Below are positions 1 to 7,908 of a DNA stretch of 64,000 bases, piece after piece (positions within the stretch are counted from its first letter, which is position 1; each line of letters opens with the position of its first letter). Source of the DNA: MFD09286-c1 sp963701015 (GTDB taxonomy: Bacteria; Bacteroidota; Bacteroidia; Bacteroidales; DTGW01); the NCBI GenBank assembly GCA_963701015.1, contig OY969556.1, positions 620,001 through 684,000 on the forward strand, written 5' to 3'. The position numbers and the translations under genes were made by a program. Below the pieces are notes generated by a model. That model was not told the origin of the DNA. It saw only the letters and a list, made by a program, of their open reading frames with translations, and did not search any database.

Positions 1-1367
1 TCAATAGTATTGTAATTTTCGTCTTCATGCACCTGTCGCACTTTGTTTATAGATGTATTTACCATTCGAAAAATTACTTTGAGGGTATTTGATTGCTCCT
101 GGTTCAATTGTAAAAATAAATCATTCAATAAAGAAAAGTTTTCATTTACTTCCAGTAACATGCCTTTATTTGAAGGTTTTCTAATAAAGAGATGGTCTTT
201 TATGTTCTCATTGGTAACAGAAATTTTTTTAATTCCCCGATTATAATACTCTTTTTCAGCTTCAAGTTTGAGATCAATTATAAATCCATAAAAAGCCATT
301 CTTAAGTCATAAGGAATAATTATAGATGATTTTGCTACATTTAAATGAAAATATTTATCTACGCTATTTCCTATATCGACTTTCATTCGAGCTAACTGAA
401 GTCTTGGAGACTTTTTAATTACACCATTCCAACCGCCATATAAAATAATTCTATTAGCCCTATATATATACATTCCTTCCATATCCATCAAACTCTTATT
501 TGGCTGAGTCCAGATTGAAAGTGATTCTTTACTTTCATCTAAACTTCGAGATGGTAATATAAAGCCTTCTATTTTAATATTATCTGTTTGGAATTGCTTG
601 CGATTAGATTCGAGCTTACGAAAATCACTTTGGCCCATTGGCAATGGATTGAAAGGCTTAATGATGTTATTATTTACCCTTATTTGGAGTGGTGAACTTT
701 CATTCTCCAGAAATCTATGAAAAACAAGTGAAAGGTATTCTGAAGTAACTTCTGTGATTTCTCTTTTTAATTCCTCTTTTTTGTCTATTTCATTTATATA
801 GTTTTCAAATTTATAGAGTCCTTTCCATATGACTATTGTTTTAACCTGAAAGTTCTGAAATTCATTCAAAAAACCTTTATTTAATTTCTTATAGTGATTT
901 AAATCTGATTCAATAGAATTTGAATCTTCAACAATTATTTTCCATTCATTTTTGAATTTTAGAAATTCAACATCCCATGTTCTTGCTTTAAATTTATGTT
1001 CAAGCGAATCCCTAGACATAACTGTGAAACATCTTGTTTGAGCAAATGAGGCTGTTTTAAGGCCTAAGCCAAACCTTCCCAAATCATTTGTTTCCCTATC
1101 AATATCAGGAGAACTACTAGGGAATTGCATGTTACTTTTAAGTGTTTCTTCTGACATTCCTGAGCCATTATCTGCTAAGAAGAGAGTAAACGGTTCATTT
1201 TCTGTATCAATTAGTATTTCAATTTGGTTCGCACCAGCAGAAATTGAATTATCAATTAAATCAGCTAATGATGTTTCAAGACTATATCCTTGTTCTGCAA
1301 TTGATTTAATTAAGAACTCAGGATTTGGAGGAGCATCTTCAAAGTTTTTTATATCAATTACATCCAT
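1..1367 (-). CDS. MORC/MutL-like GHKL ATPase (partial, 3' end off the window)
   Basis: An open frame of about 455 codons runs from an ATG at 1367 off the left edge; an in-frame stop lies just upstream of that ATG. The N-terminus is a Bergerat-fold ATPase: N-box around residues 31-44 (ETSLADLIDNS), Mg/ATP motif LADNGSGMS at 65-72, and glycine-rich lid GRFGLGLK at 97-104. The lid and the N-box with a following SAGA sequence resemble prokaryotic MORC/MutL-type ATPases described in restriction-modification operons, rather than Hsp90 or histidine kinases; no kinase phospho-acceptor domain precedes it. It lies 66 bp downstream of a DUF3883 nuclease gene, in the same direction. I infer an ATP-driven DNA clamp or restriction accessory. 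The C-terminal domain cannot be seen. Confidence 0.85.
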   Translation of the reverse strand, partial: MDVIDIKNFEDAPPNPEFLIKSIAEQGYSLETSLADLIDNSISAGANQIEILIDTENEPFTLFLADNGSGMSEETLKSNMQFPSSSPDIDRETNDLGRFGLGLKTASFAQTRCFTVMSRDSLEHKFKARTWDVEFLKFKNEWKIIVEDSNSIESDLNHYKKLNKGFLNEFQNFQVKTIVIWKGLYKFENYINEIDKKEELKREITEVTSEYLSLVFHRFLENESSPLQIRVNNNIIKPFNPLPMGQSDFRKLESNRKQFQTDNIKIEGFILPSRSLDESKESLSIWTQPNKSLMDMEGMYIYRANRIILYGGWNGVIKKSPRLQLARMKVDIGNSVDKYFHLNVAKSSIIIPYDLRMAFYGFIIDLKLEAEKEYYNRGIKKISVTNENIKDHLFIRKPSNKGMLLEVNENFSLLNDLFLQLNQEQSNTLKVIFRMVNTSINKVRQVHEDENYNTI

Positions 1368-1433
1368 AATTATTTGTTTTATTTATGGATAACAGAGTGT
1401 ATTTTTTGATAATTTGATTTTGCATAATGAATA

Positions 1434-2213
1434 TCAATCAATTAAAAAAGCAAATTGGGTTTGACTTACACTCCAATTTATCTGTATAGTAGTATAAATA
1501 TTCTTTTTAGGATTGAGTCTGATAGCAGGGTTCTGAATAAATTTTAATTTCGGTTGCTCATTCAAGTTTGATATTATGCAAAGAAAATAGCACTCTTTTT
1601 CAATATTTGCTACAGTCCATTCTTTGTTTGTAAACAAAATACCGCCTGAAATTTCTGATAAACCCTTCACTTCGACAAAGTAATTTTTATTTAATGTTTC
1701 TATTCTGAAATCATATCCTACACCCAAGTCTCTGCAATCAATAAGCTTACCATTAAATGGTTTCTTATTTTCAGAATAAAATTTAATAAAGTAATTCTCA
1801 GCTGCTTTTCCTGTCGGAGCTCTTAAAATAAACTTTGTAGTTTCTGTTTTTTTTTCGAATATGGATAAAATATTAAGAAGTTGATCTAATTCGGACTTTT
1901 CGTTTTGTATTTTTCCTGTAAGAATATCATTTACGATTTCATGAATTTGTGTCTCATCAAGATTCTCAAGAGCTTCTGCTACTCTTATTCTACTTGAGCT
2001 TAAAGGCCTTTGATACCACCCGGCACGATGTTCAAAGAGAGGATCGAATTCATCTCTCCAATTTTTTATTGTATTAGGATTAACAGATAGAAGTTCTCCG
2101 ATTTTATTATGCGTATCAACTTGGTTTCCATAGCTAAGATTCTTATATGCTATATCATCAAATCTTGCAAGGTAGTATGCCACGTATAATCCAAGTTTGT
2201 GATTATTCTCCAT
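1434..2213 (-). CDS. DUF3883 PD-(D/E)xK-like nuclease with N-terminal HTH
   Basis: This 259-residue protein has two visible parts. Residues about 35-60 look like a helix-turn-helix (IGELLSVNPNTIKNW). Residues about 130-225 match the DUF3883 family: E139, then GYDFRIE with D168, then FVEVKG with E181 and K183, followed by TNKEW around 196-200. The D-(x12)-ExK spacing is that of a restriction-endonuclease-like fold. I infer that it is the cutting subunit of the neighbouring cytosine methyltransferase/Vsr/GHKL ATPase locus, where no other restriction nuclease is visible. It lies 56 bp after the restored end of the methyltransferase and 66 bp before the ATPase, so it is probably in the same operon. 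The target site cannot be read from the sequence. Confidence 0.8.
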   Translation of the reverse strand: MENNHKLGLYVAYYLARFDDIAYKNLSYGNQVDTHNKIGELLSVNPNTIKNWRDEFDPLFEHRAGWYQRPLSSSRIRVAEALENLDETQIHEIVNDILTGKIQNEKSELDQLLNILSIFEKKTETTKFILRAPTGKAAENYFIKFYSENKKPFNGKLIDCRDLGVGYDFRIETLNKNYFVEVKGLSEISGGILFTNKEWTVANIEKECYFLCIISNLNEQPKLKFIQNPAIRLNPKKNIYTTIQINWSVSQTQFAFLID

Positions 2214-2269
2214 TAAAAAAGTTAAATATTGTTTTAACTATTGCCAGAGCCATCAAAGCATGTCATTAA

Positions 2270-3881
2270 TCAAAATTGAATTTGATGATTTAAAGATAAT
2301 AGCTTATTTGCTTTATTAGAATTTAATTTAAAAAATATATTCAGAACAATTTCTGCAATATTATTTGCAAGTAAAGGAGGTACAGCATTACCTACCTGAA
2401 TAAATTGGGAGGTTCAGAGTGCCACAGAAATAGTAATTATCAGGGAATGTCTGTATACGAGCGGCTTCACGTACTGTAAAACTTCTACACTGCAATGGAT
2501 CTGGATATATATAATAATGTCCATCTTTTGAGATGTGGCTTGTAATTGTTTTAGAAGACCTATCCCATAACTGTACTCTAAATCTATCTGCAAATTTTTT
2601 ATTCACTATACCTTCATTGACGTTTAAATGGGCTGGCAATAAAGCTGTAGGTAAGTCCTCTAGTTTAGGGGATCTGCCATATACATTTGCAAAACATGAA
2701 ATAAATAAATAACGATGAAGATCACTTACCATATGTCCTCTTGATTGATGATTGCATACTCCTTCGAGTTTTTTATCAAGATACCAGTCTTTTCTGTAAC
2801 CTATATTTATTTTTTTACAATAGAGAAAATCAGCTCCTACAATTTTTTCGCCATTATCAAGCTTGTCTAGCTGATTTTTTATTTCTTCTCTAATTTCTTT
2901 ATTTAGATTTCGAAAGAACCGTTGTTTTTCAATGCGTTTGATAGCTCTTACCCATTCATTATAATTATCCTTTACTTTTGAAAGGCTACTTCTTAAAATA
3001 GGTAATCCAGATAAAACTTCAGATATAGGCACTTCATCAGATTGCGAAATAATCCCTGGAATAAGATTTATATCTTTTCTAATACCCAATAGAATTAATC
3101 TATGCCGGGTTTGAGGGATGCCATATTTTTCAGCATGAATTATAAAATCACTCTGATTAAATATTGGATTATTCTGTTCATCAAAACCATTAGGCTTAAT
3201 AACCAAGGAATAAATTTTATAACCAGGACACTCAAACACTTTTTCATTTTGACCATAGTCTTGGATATATGTTTTGACAGGATCCGCGAGGTCAGTTAAT
3301 ATTTTTGAAAATACGGGACTTTCTTTAGTTTCAGCGGATAACAAGCCTTTTACATTTTCCATAACAAACACAGAAGGGCTGTGAATTGCTAAAATCCTTA
3401 AATACTGTTTATAAAGACCGACTCTTTTATCTTTCGATTCATCCAGCATTTTCTCCTGCCTTCTTGACCTACCAACAACTGAATAGGCCTGACATGGAGG
3501 GCCTCCAATAAGTAACCAGTTCTTTTTTCCTTTTAGTGATGATTTTATCCTAATATCAACATCATTTTCTGACATTTCCTTACCACCAAGTTCAGCAAGC
3601 CAGGCTTCCTCTTTAGCTAAACGTGCCTGTTTAGGCCAGTTGGAAAATAATTCTTCCATTGTGATTTCACCTTGAGTAAAATCATAATATTCATTAGGGA
3701 TATTTTCTGAGTCAAACTGGCGAAAAAAACTCCTTAAAGTTAAAGTCTGATGAGCAAAGAAATCTTTTTCAATAGAGAGAACAATCTTAAATGCTCTTCT
3801 ATTTTCCCTGGTCAGCAATGCGCTGAAACCTTCTCCAAGTCCACCAGGACCAGCAAATATATCAACTACCGGTATTTCCAA
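2270..3881 (-). pseudogene. DNA (cytosine-5) methyltransferase, frameshifted near its C-terminus
   Basis: The uninterrupted frame (2388-3881, 497 aa) has the C5-methyltransferase motifs in order: motif I DIFAGPGGLGEGF (7-19), motif IV GGPPCQ with catalytic C130, motif VI MENVKGL (174-180), motif VIII-like QTRHRLILLG, and motif IX-like REAARIQTFPD. It stops at 2388 just before motif X. In the next frame the sequence continues as QFIQVGNAVPPLLA and runs to a stop at 2270. Losing one base of the GGG at 2407-2409 joins the frames as CGTLNLQFIQVGNAVPP, exactly the expected family ending. The start is TTG at 3881, because an in-frame TAA lies three codons upstream; the gene overlaps the end of vsr by 20 bp. 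Either the enzyme is inactivated, or the base is a sequencing error, or it is phase-variable. Confidence 0.88.
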
Positions 3882-4296
3882 AGCCTTTTATTAAGTCTAT
3901 AATATTTAAAAATGTTTTGTATTTATTTTGCGATTTTAGTTCACATTCATAAACAGTAATAATTTTCCATTGCTGATTAGAAAGCTTATTATAATTCTCT
4001 TTATCTAGCTCAATAGTTCTCTTAATCTTATTTATCCACCATTCTGTTCTCGTTTTAGGAATAACGAAATATTTGCATCCTTCATGTCCGTGCCAGAAAC
4101 AACCATGAATAAAAACTACCGATTTATATTTTGACAACACAATATCAGGTTTGCCAGGAAGATTTTTATCATGTAAACGATAACGAAAACCCTTGCTAAA
4201 TAGAAATCTACGAACAATAAACTCCGGCTTCGTATCTTTATTACGGATACGACTCATATTATAACTTCTGGTTTCCGGAGAATGAACGTCAGTCAT
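3862..4296 (-). CDS. vsr: Very short patch repair endonuclease (Vsr)
   Basis: Vsr nicks DNA 5' of the T in T:G mismatches that arise when 5-methylcytosine deaminates, and usually accompanies a C5-methyltransferase gene. Counting from the ATG at 4296, the protein has SPETRSYNMSRIRNKDTKPE with E25, then GKPDIV with D51 and FIHGCFWHGH with H64 and H69. These are the catalytic positions of the E. coli enzyme at identical numbering. A longer reading begins at 4329 but adds residues not typical of the family. The ATG overlaps the abiEii stop by 8 bp, and the 3' end overlaps the methyltransferase by 20 bp, so translation is probably coupled. About 144 residues, the normal length. Confidence 0.95.
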   Translation of the reverse strand: MTDVHSPETRSYNMSRIRNKDTKPEFIVRRFLFSKGFRYRLHDKNLPGKPDIVLSKYKSVVFIHGCFWHGHEGCKYFVIPKTRTEWWINKIKRTIELDKENYNKLSNQQWKIITVYECELKSQNKYKTFLNIIDLIKGFGNTGS

Positions 4297-5149
4297 TAAA
4301 TACTCTTTTAAATAAATCAAGTAATTCATTTTTTACCGTTTCGTAACTTGGTAATTCTCCAGGTATTTGATGGGCCATACTATTTTTCCAAGCAGATGTC
4401 AGTTGTTTGTCGTTTTCGGAGTTTATAAGTTGTTCAATACCTGTAAAGGAATGACCTTTAAAAGACAGTTTTTTATGAAAGGCAGCGACAATGGGTTTGT
4501 AATCTATTTCAGTAAAATGATTTGAAAGATACCAGATGTCGTAAAAATCGCGAGGTGCAGTGTAGGAACGTTGAATTAAAGCCCGCATTTTTTCGGCCAA
4601 CACTTCTTCGATGCTATAACATGGAATTTGTAAGGCATTTTCTGATAGTTTATCTGAATAAGGGTGGGTTACATCTCTTTTTGCAACCGGGAACAACATT
4701 AATTCATAGAGTATAATTTCAATTTTCACTTTAGTTTGCCAGCGCTCAGGTGGTGGCGGTGTTTCGTTCCTGGGATGGTCAGAGCCCCAAAACTTTATTA
4801 CTGCTTCGTATCCGGCGAGTTCATTTTTGTGAATAAGTTCTCTTAAAGATTCAATATGGGTTGGCACTTCAACCCTTTGTTTTAAAAGAGTAGTAATATC
4901 AACCAAATGCTTGCGGGTAAGTTTAAATTCTTTATCGGTTGAAGTAAAATCGAGGTCTTCAGAAAAGCGATAATCGGGGATATAGCATTTCTTTAAACAG
5001 GTTCCACCTTTGAAAATAAGCTTTTGATTCAATTCAGGAATGGAGAAAATAGCATCGATGAAATGGCCTAATGCCCAATCTTTATCAATTGTACTTTTGA
5101 TAACCTTTTTTTGAGTTGCAATTGTTACAATTTCCTTTTGTAATATCAT
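4289..5149 (-). CDS. abiEii: AbiEii-type nucleotidyltransferase toxin
   Basis: A 286-residue member of the AbiEii/AbiGii toxin family (DUF1814-type nucleotidyltransferase), the toxin half of type IV toxin-antitoxin/abortive-infection systems. The nucleotidyltransferase core is visible: FKGGTCLKK at 46-54 and SEDLDFTS at 63-70, with the metal-binding aspartates D65 and D67, and a later EKMRALIQRSYTAPRDFYDIWYL segment that is typical of the family. Its ATG overlaps the TGA of abiEi (ATGA at 5149) and its own stop overlaps the start of vsr. The known role of the family is NTP transfer that arrests growth during phage infection. Confidence 0.9.
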   Translation of the reverse strand: MILQKEIVTIATQKKVIKSTIDKDWALGHFIDAIFSIPELNQKLIFKGGTCLKKCYIPDYRFSEDLDFTSTDKEFKLTRKHLVDITTLLKQRVEVPTHIESLRELIHKNELAGYEAVIKFWGSDHPRNETPPPPERWQTKVKIEIILYELMLFPVAKRDVTHPYSDKLSENALQIPCYSIEEVLAEKMRALIQRSYTAPRDFYDIWYLSNHFTEIDYKPIVAAFHKKLSFKGHSFTGIEQLINSENDKQLTSAWKNSMAHQIPGELPSYETVKNELLDLFKRVFND

Positions 5150-5949
5150 CAGTATTGCTTGTTACAAATATCTAAAATTTCATCCCTGCTAATATTTAAC
5201 CTTAACCTCCAATCGTTCACGAATTCTCCTTTATCGGATCCAGCAGGGTCAAGTACGTTGTATTTTATATTTACCTGCTGAATTGCATACTTTACAAAGG
5301 TTTTTAGCCCTTTCTTTTCAAGAAATTCAGCTAAAAATCCCATACGCTTGATTGCTGCAATATTATTAACTGCCTTGCAATAATCAATCAGTTTTTCACT
5401 GTTCAGTTTAGCCAGGTTAAATGCACGTATAAGTTCGGCATATCCGCCAGAATATTCGGGTAAATCGAAACAATCGACCAAGGTTTTTTCTATATCTGTT
5501 ATCCGAAACTGGTGATTTCCGGTACCTTCAGAAATAATTCCCATTACTTTCCTGGAATGAACCCGTACAAATTTGAATGTGGTTCCAAAAACATTCTTTT
5601 CCTGCTTATTCCTTGTGGTTTGAATAAAAAGTACATTGGGAAACTGTTCTGTTAAACCATGCTTGTTTAAAGCGGACCAATACGAAACTACTCCATCAGG
5701 AACAAGAAAACATCCGATTACATTTTCATTCCTGAAATTTGATCGGCAGAATTTTCCCTTTTCAATGCGGGCAATTATTTTTTTATCTACCAAGTTTTCT
5801 AAAACTTCATTTAGATTTTCGAACTTATGCTGTATTTGCCGTTCAATGTCAGTAAAAAGGAAAATATCAATCTCGTACTCGTCGAGCAAACGAATAAAAT
5901 TGAGTTGTTTGGGTGTAAGGTTAGCTGATTTGTATACGCTGTCTGCCAT
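5149..5949 (-). CDS. abiEi: AbiEi-type antitoxin / winged-HTH repressor
   Basis: Placed directly before AbiEii and overlapping it by ATGA, this 266-residue protein has the layout of AbiEi antitoxins. The N-terminal winged-helix region covers residues about 5-75, including ENLVDKKIIARIEKGKF, which reads as recognition helix plus wing. A longer C-terminal domain contains ITDIEKTLVDCFDLPEYSGGYAELIRAF, a stretch characteristic of the family. I chose the ATG at 5949, preceded by AAAGG, over the longer start at 6039, whose extra 30 residues are hydrophobic and lack family character. Family members repress their own operon through inverted repeats upstream. The 107 bp between this gene and the DnaC-like gene would hold that operator, but I see no clear palindrome there. 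Confidence 0.88.
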   Translation of the reverse strand: MADSVYKSANLTPKQLNFIRLLDEYEIDIFLFTDIERQIQHKFENLNEVLENLVDKKIIARIEKGKFCRSNFRNENVIGCFLVPDGVVSYWSALNKHGLTEQFPNVLFIQTTRNKQEKNVFGTTFKFVRVHSRKVMGIISEGTGNHQFRITDIEKTLVDCFDLPEYSGGYAELIRAFNLAKLNSEKLIDYCKAVNNIAAIKRMGFLAEFLEKKGLKTFVKYAIQQVNIKYNVLDPAGSDKGEFVNDWRLRLNISRDEILDICNKQY

Positions 5950-6056
5950 TACCTTTTGAATAATTAAAAGACCTGATATATGAGTCTTATGCTTAGTTAA
6001 AAAGTAATACGAATGTAAATATATTAATTTGAAAAACAAAATAGAATTTAAAATAA

Positions 6057-6671
6057 TTAGGATCGTTTATCCCTTGCATTGCTGTCGAAAGCAATAAGAT
6101 TGAACTGTTCCCTTAAACGACTCCGCACTCTTGTTCCATAAATATCTTCAATTTCACTGCTGTTGAGGTTGGTTGTGATGTGAGTAATCATACCTCGTGA
6201 AATAAAAAGATCATAGCGGGATAAAAGGATTTCGGCCATAACATTGCAGTCGTTTCCATAATACTTGAGGCTGTTCTCGGTGCCAAGGTCGTCGAAGCAA
6301 TAGATTTTAGGGTTATTTTGGTTAAAAGCATTACGGCTGTACTTTTGAATAACTGAGTACCCCTCCTGGATAAACTCAAAGCTTATATCACGACAAGATT
6401 TCATAATATAATGGGGTTCGGTTGGTTGTAAGTACCGGATAATATTCATTAAAGAGGTTTTACCACAACCCACTGGGCCGGAAAGCAAGATGCCTTTCCG
6501 AAAGGAAAGGTTGTATTTTTCTGCACCGGCGGTATCTTGTAAGATATATACCAGGAGCTTGTATATGATTTCGTAATCCTCGGCAATGATTTTAAAACCC
6601 GGATGGTAAAGTTTTTTGCCTGTATTCTCTATGAATGTTATGTATTGAGTGAAGTCGAAGGCTGAACTCAT
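6057..6671 (-). CDS. DnaC/IstB-like AAA+ ATPase of a mobile element
   Basis: A 204-residue AAA+ ATPase: Walker A GPVGCGKT at 65-72, Walker B IYCFDDLG at 123-130, sensor-1 THITTNLN, and an arginine-finger-like GTRVRSRL near the C-terminus. This is the pattern of DnaC/DnaI helicase loaders and IstB. The neighbours (a DnaD-like protein upstream, an excisionase-like HTH protein and RteC) are usual in Bacteroidota integrative elements, so a role in replicating or maintaining the excised element is the best inference. No transposase partner is present, which argues against IstB. A strong hairpin at 6690-6715 lies 18 bp before the ATG, in its leader. Confidence 0.82.
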   Translation of the reverse strand: MSSAFDFTQYITFIENTGKKLYHPGFKIIAEDYEIIYKLLVYILQDTAGAEKYNLSFRKGILLSGPVGCGKTSLMNIIRYLQPTEPHYIMKSCRDISFEFIQEGYSVIQKYSRNAFNQNNPKIYCFDDLGTENSLKYYGNDCNVMAEILLSRYDLFISRGMITHITTNLNSSEIEDIYGTRVRSRLREQFNLIAFDSNARDKRS

Positions 6672-6689
6672 AATTTTAATTTTTATTAT

Positions 6690-6785
6690 GTTCCTTTTTT
6701 ATCGAAAAAAGGAACCAAAAACTCTTGACGGGCTGAACGCGCTCCGTCCCGAAAAATCGGGACTTCGCTTGGACGGCACCCCGTC
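6690..6785. repeat. GC-rich nested hairpin block (probable dispersed repeat)
   Basis: A perfect 11-bp inverted repeat with an ATCG loop (GTTCCTTTTTT at 6690-6700, its complement at 6705-6715) is followed by nested inverted repeats: GACGGG at 6727-6732 with CCCGTC at 6780-6785, enclosing GTCCCGA (6746-6752) paired with TCGGGAC (6757-6763). CCGTCC and GGACGG offer alternative pairing. The block is markedly richer in G+C than its surroundings and lies between two genes of the island. Short open frames across it are unlikely to be genes. It resembles GC-rich intergenic repeats I associate with Bacteroidota genomes; that is from memory. Confidence 0.6.
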
Positions 6786-6808
6786 GAAAAGGTGTTTTTG
6801 TTTGACGG

Positions 6809-7534
6809 TTAAAGGGGTTCATTATAGTTTTTGGATTTATTGAGTTTAATGGTATCGGGCTTAGATTTTGGTGTAAAATTCTGTGCATTGAGCATCCAAT
6901 TGCGGGCGGCGGCATGCCAGTCTTTCATTGGACTTTTACCGCCAACGCGCCAGCCGTTGGATTGAAAATGGTTGAAAAATTTGTGGGCTTCAAGTTCCGG
7001 AAATCCTTCGATTGTGAAATAGGTTTTAATCTGATCCAGGGAAGGTGGTAACTCTGATTTTTTTCTTTTTGATTTTTTCTTTTTCATGTTATCAGATTTT
7101 AAATTATCGATATCATTTTGCGATTGTGTATCACTCAAAGTTTTATTGTTTACTATGTTTATATTGTTTATAGAAGGATGCACTGCTTGAGCATTGCTTG
7201 TGTCGTTTTTGCTACAGGACATATGCACAACCTGAGCATTGCTTGTGTCGAATATGCACATGTTTACCAAACTGCCTTTCAATGGATTCTTTGAAGGAAT
7301 GTATTGAATATAATCCCACTGATGAAGCTCATTCAGGCATTTGTAATAAGTGTGCGTTGAACCCAAACGGCTTAATTTCAATATTTCGCTGCGGGCAATA
7401 GAAACTGGATTTTCAAAGCGGTTTAAATTCCAAAATTGAAAAAGAGCCATGTACATGGCAATATGAAATGGAGTTAACCGCTCATCCATGGCCACCTTAT
7501 CGAAAAAAGCCGAAAGATGCCTGATGTAATTCAT
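6809..7534 (-). CDS. DnaD-like / replication-initiation-type protein of the island
   Basis: A 241-residue protein. The N-terminal 100 residues look like a winged-helix replication module (LTPFHIAMYMALFQFWN, then ARSEILKLSRLGSTHTYYKCLNEL). A low-complexity, Lys-rich linker with KKKKSKRKK follows at about 150-160. The C-terminal part has FFNHFQSNGWRVG and MKDWHAAARNWM, a motif shared with DnaD-like proteins of phages and integrative elements that work beside DnaC-type loaders. The DnaC-like gene follows after the repeat block, which supports a shared replication role. The linker holds a repeated DTSNAQ-V-H unit encoded by an 18-bp direct repeat (7188-7205 and 7233-7250). Confidence 0.7.
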   Translation of the reverse strand: MNYIRHLSAFFDKVAMDERLTPFHIAMYMALFQFWNLNRFENPVSIARSEILKLSRLGSTHTYYKCLNELHQWDYIQYIPSKNPLKGSLVNMCIFDTSNAQVVHMSCSKNDTSNAQAVHPSINNINIVNNKTLSDTQSQNDIDNLKSDNMKKKKSKRKKSELPPSLDQIKTYFTIEGFPELEAHKFFNHFQSNGWRVGGKSPMKDWHAAARNWMLNAQNFTPKSKPDTIKLNKSKNYNEPL

Positions 7535-7546
7535 AACCCAGTGTTA

Positions 7547-7819
7547 TCAGTTATGAATCTTATTACCGGTTAGGATTTTATGAATGTCTTCATAATCGTA
7601 ATAAAGAGCACCTCCCATTCTTGTATAAGGTAAAGTGCCATTTATGCGAAGGTTCTGAAGTGTTCCCGGTGAGATGTTGAGGAGTTTTCTGACTTCGGGG
7701 GATTTAAGCCATTTTTTCTGAGCCTGGCTTGAATTGTCGTTAATAAGCTTTTTAATGTCATCGAGTAATTCAATCTTGAATACCCTTAAATCGTCGGTTG
7801 TTATAATCTCAGCTGCCAT
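7547..7819 (-). CDS. Excisionase-like helix-turn-helix protein
   Basis: A small protein of about 90 residues from the ATG at 7819; an upstream ATG at 7858 would add 13 residues. The N-terminal half is a short helical region. The C-terminal half is a MerR/excisionase-type winged HTH: KWLKSPEVRKLLNISPGTLQNLRINGTLPYTRMGG, then YYDYEDIHKIL. Proteins of this type sit beside RteC and the integrase in Bacteroidales conjugative transposons, where Xis-like proteins control excision. It lies 12 bp upstream of the DnaD-like gene and probably shares its transcript. DNA-binding is strongly suggested; the excision role is inferred from context. Confidence 0.82.
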   Translation of the reverse strand: MAAEIITTDDLRVFKIELLDDIKKLINDNSSQAQKKWLKSPEVRKLLNISPGTLQNLRINGTLPYTRMGGALYYDYEDIHKILTGNKIHN

Positions 7820-7908
7820 AATGAAATGATTTAAATTGTTTGAAGCAAAAATGAGCAAGCCAGATTAAAAAGTTCCACAAGGTGCACCCAAGTGGGGTAT
7901 AAAATAAT

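Noticed and set aside
1129..1392. Plus-strand frame near the left edge
   Set aside because: Antisense to the conserved ATPase motifs of the GHKL gene.
6057..6671. IstB of an IS21-type insertion sequence
   Set aside because: No IstA transposase gene or terminal repeats nearby; the DnaC-like loader role with the DnaD-like neighbour fits better.
6676..6915. Small open frames on both strands across the repeat block
   Set aside because: They read through inverted repeats and into the end of the DnaD-like gene, with no ribosome-binding site or family resemblance.
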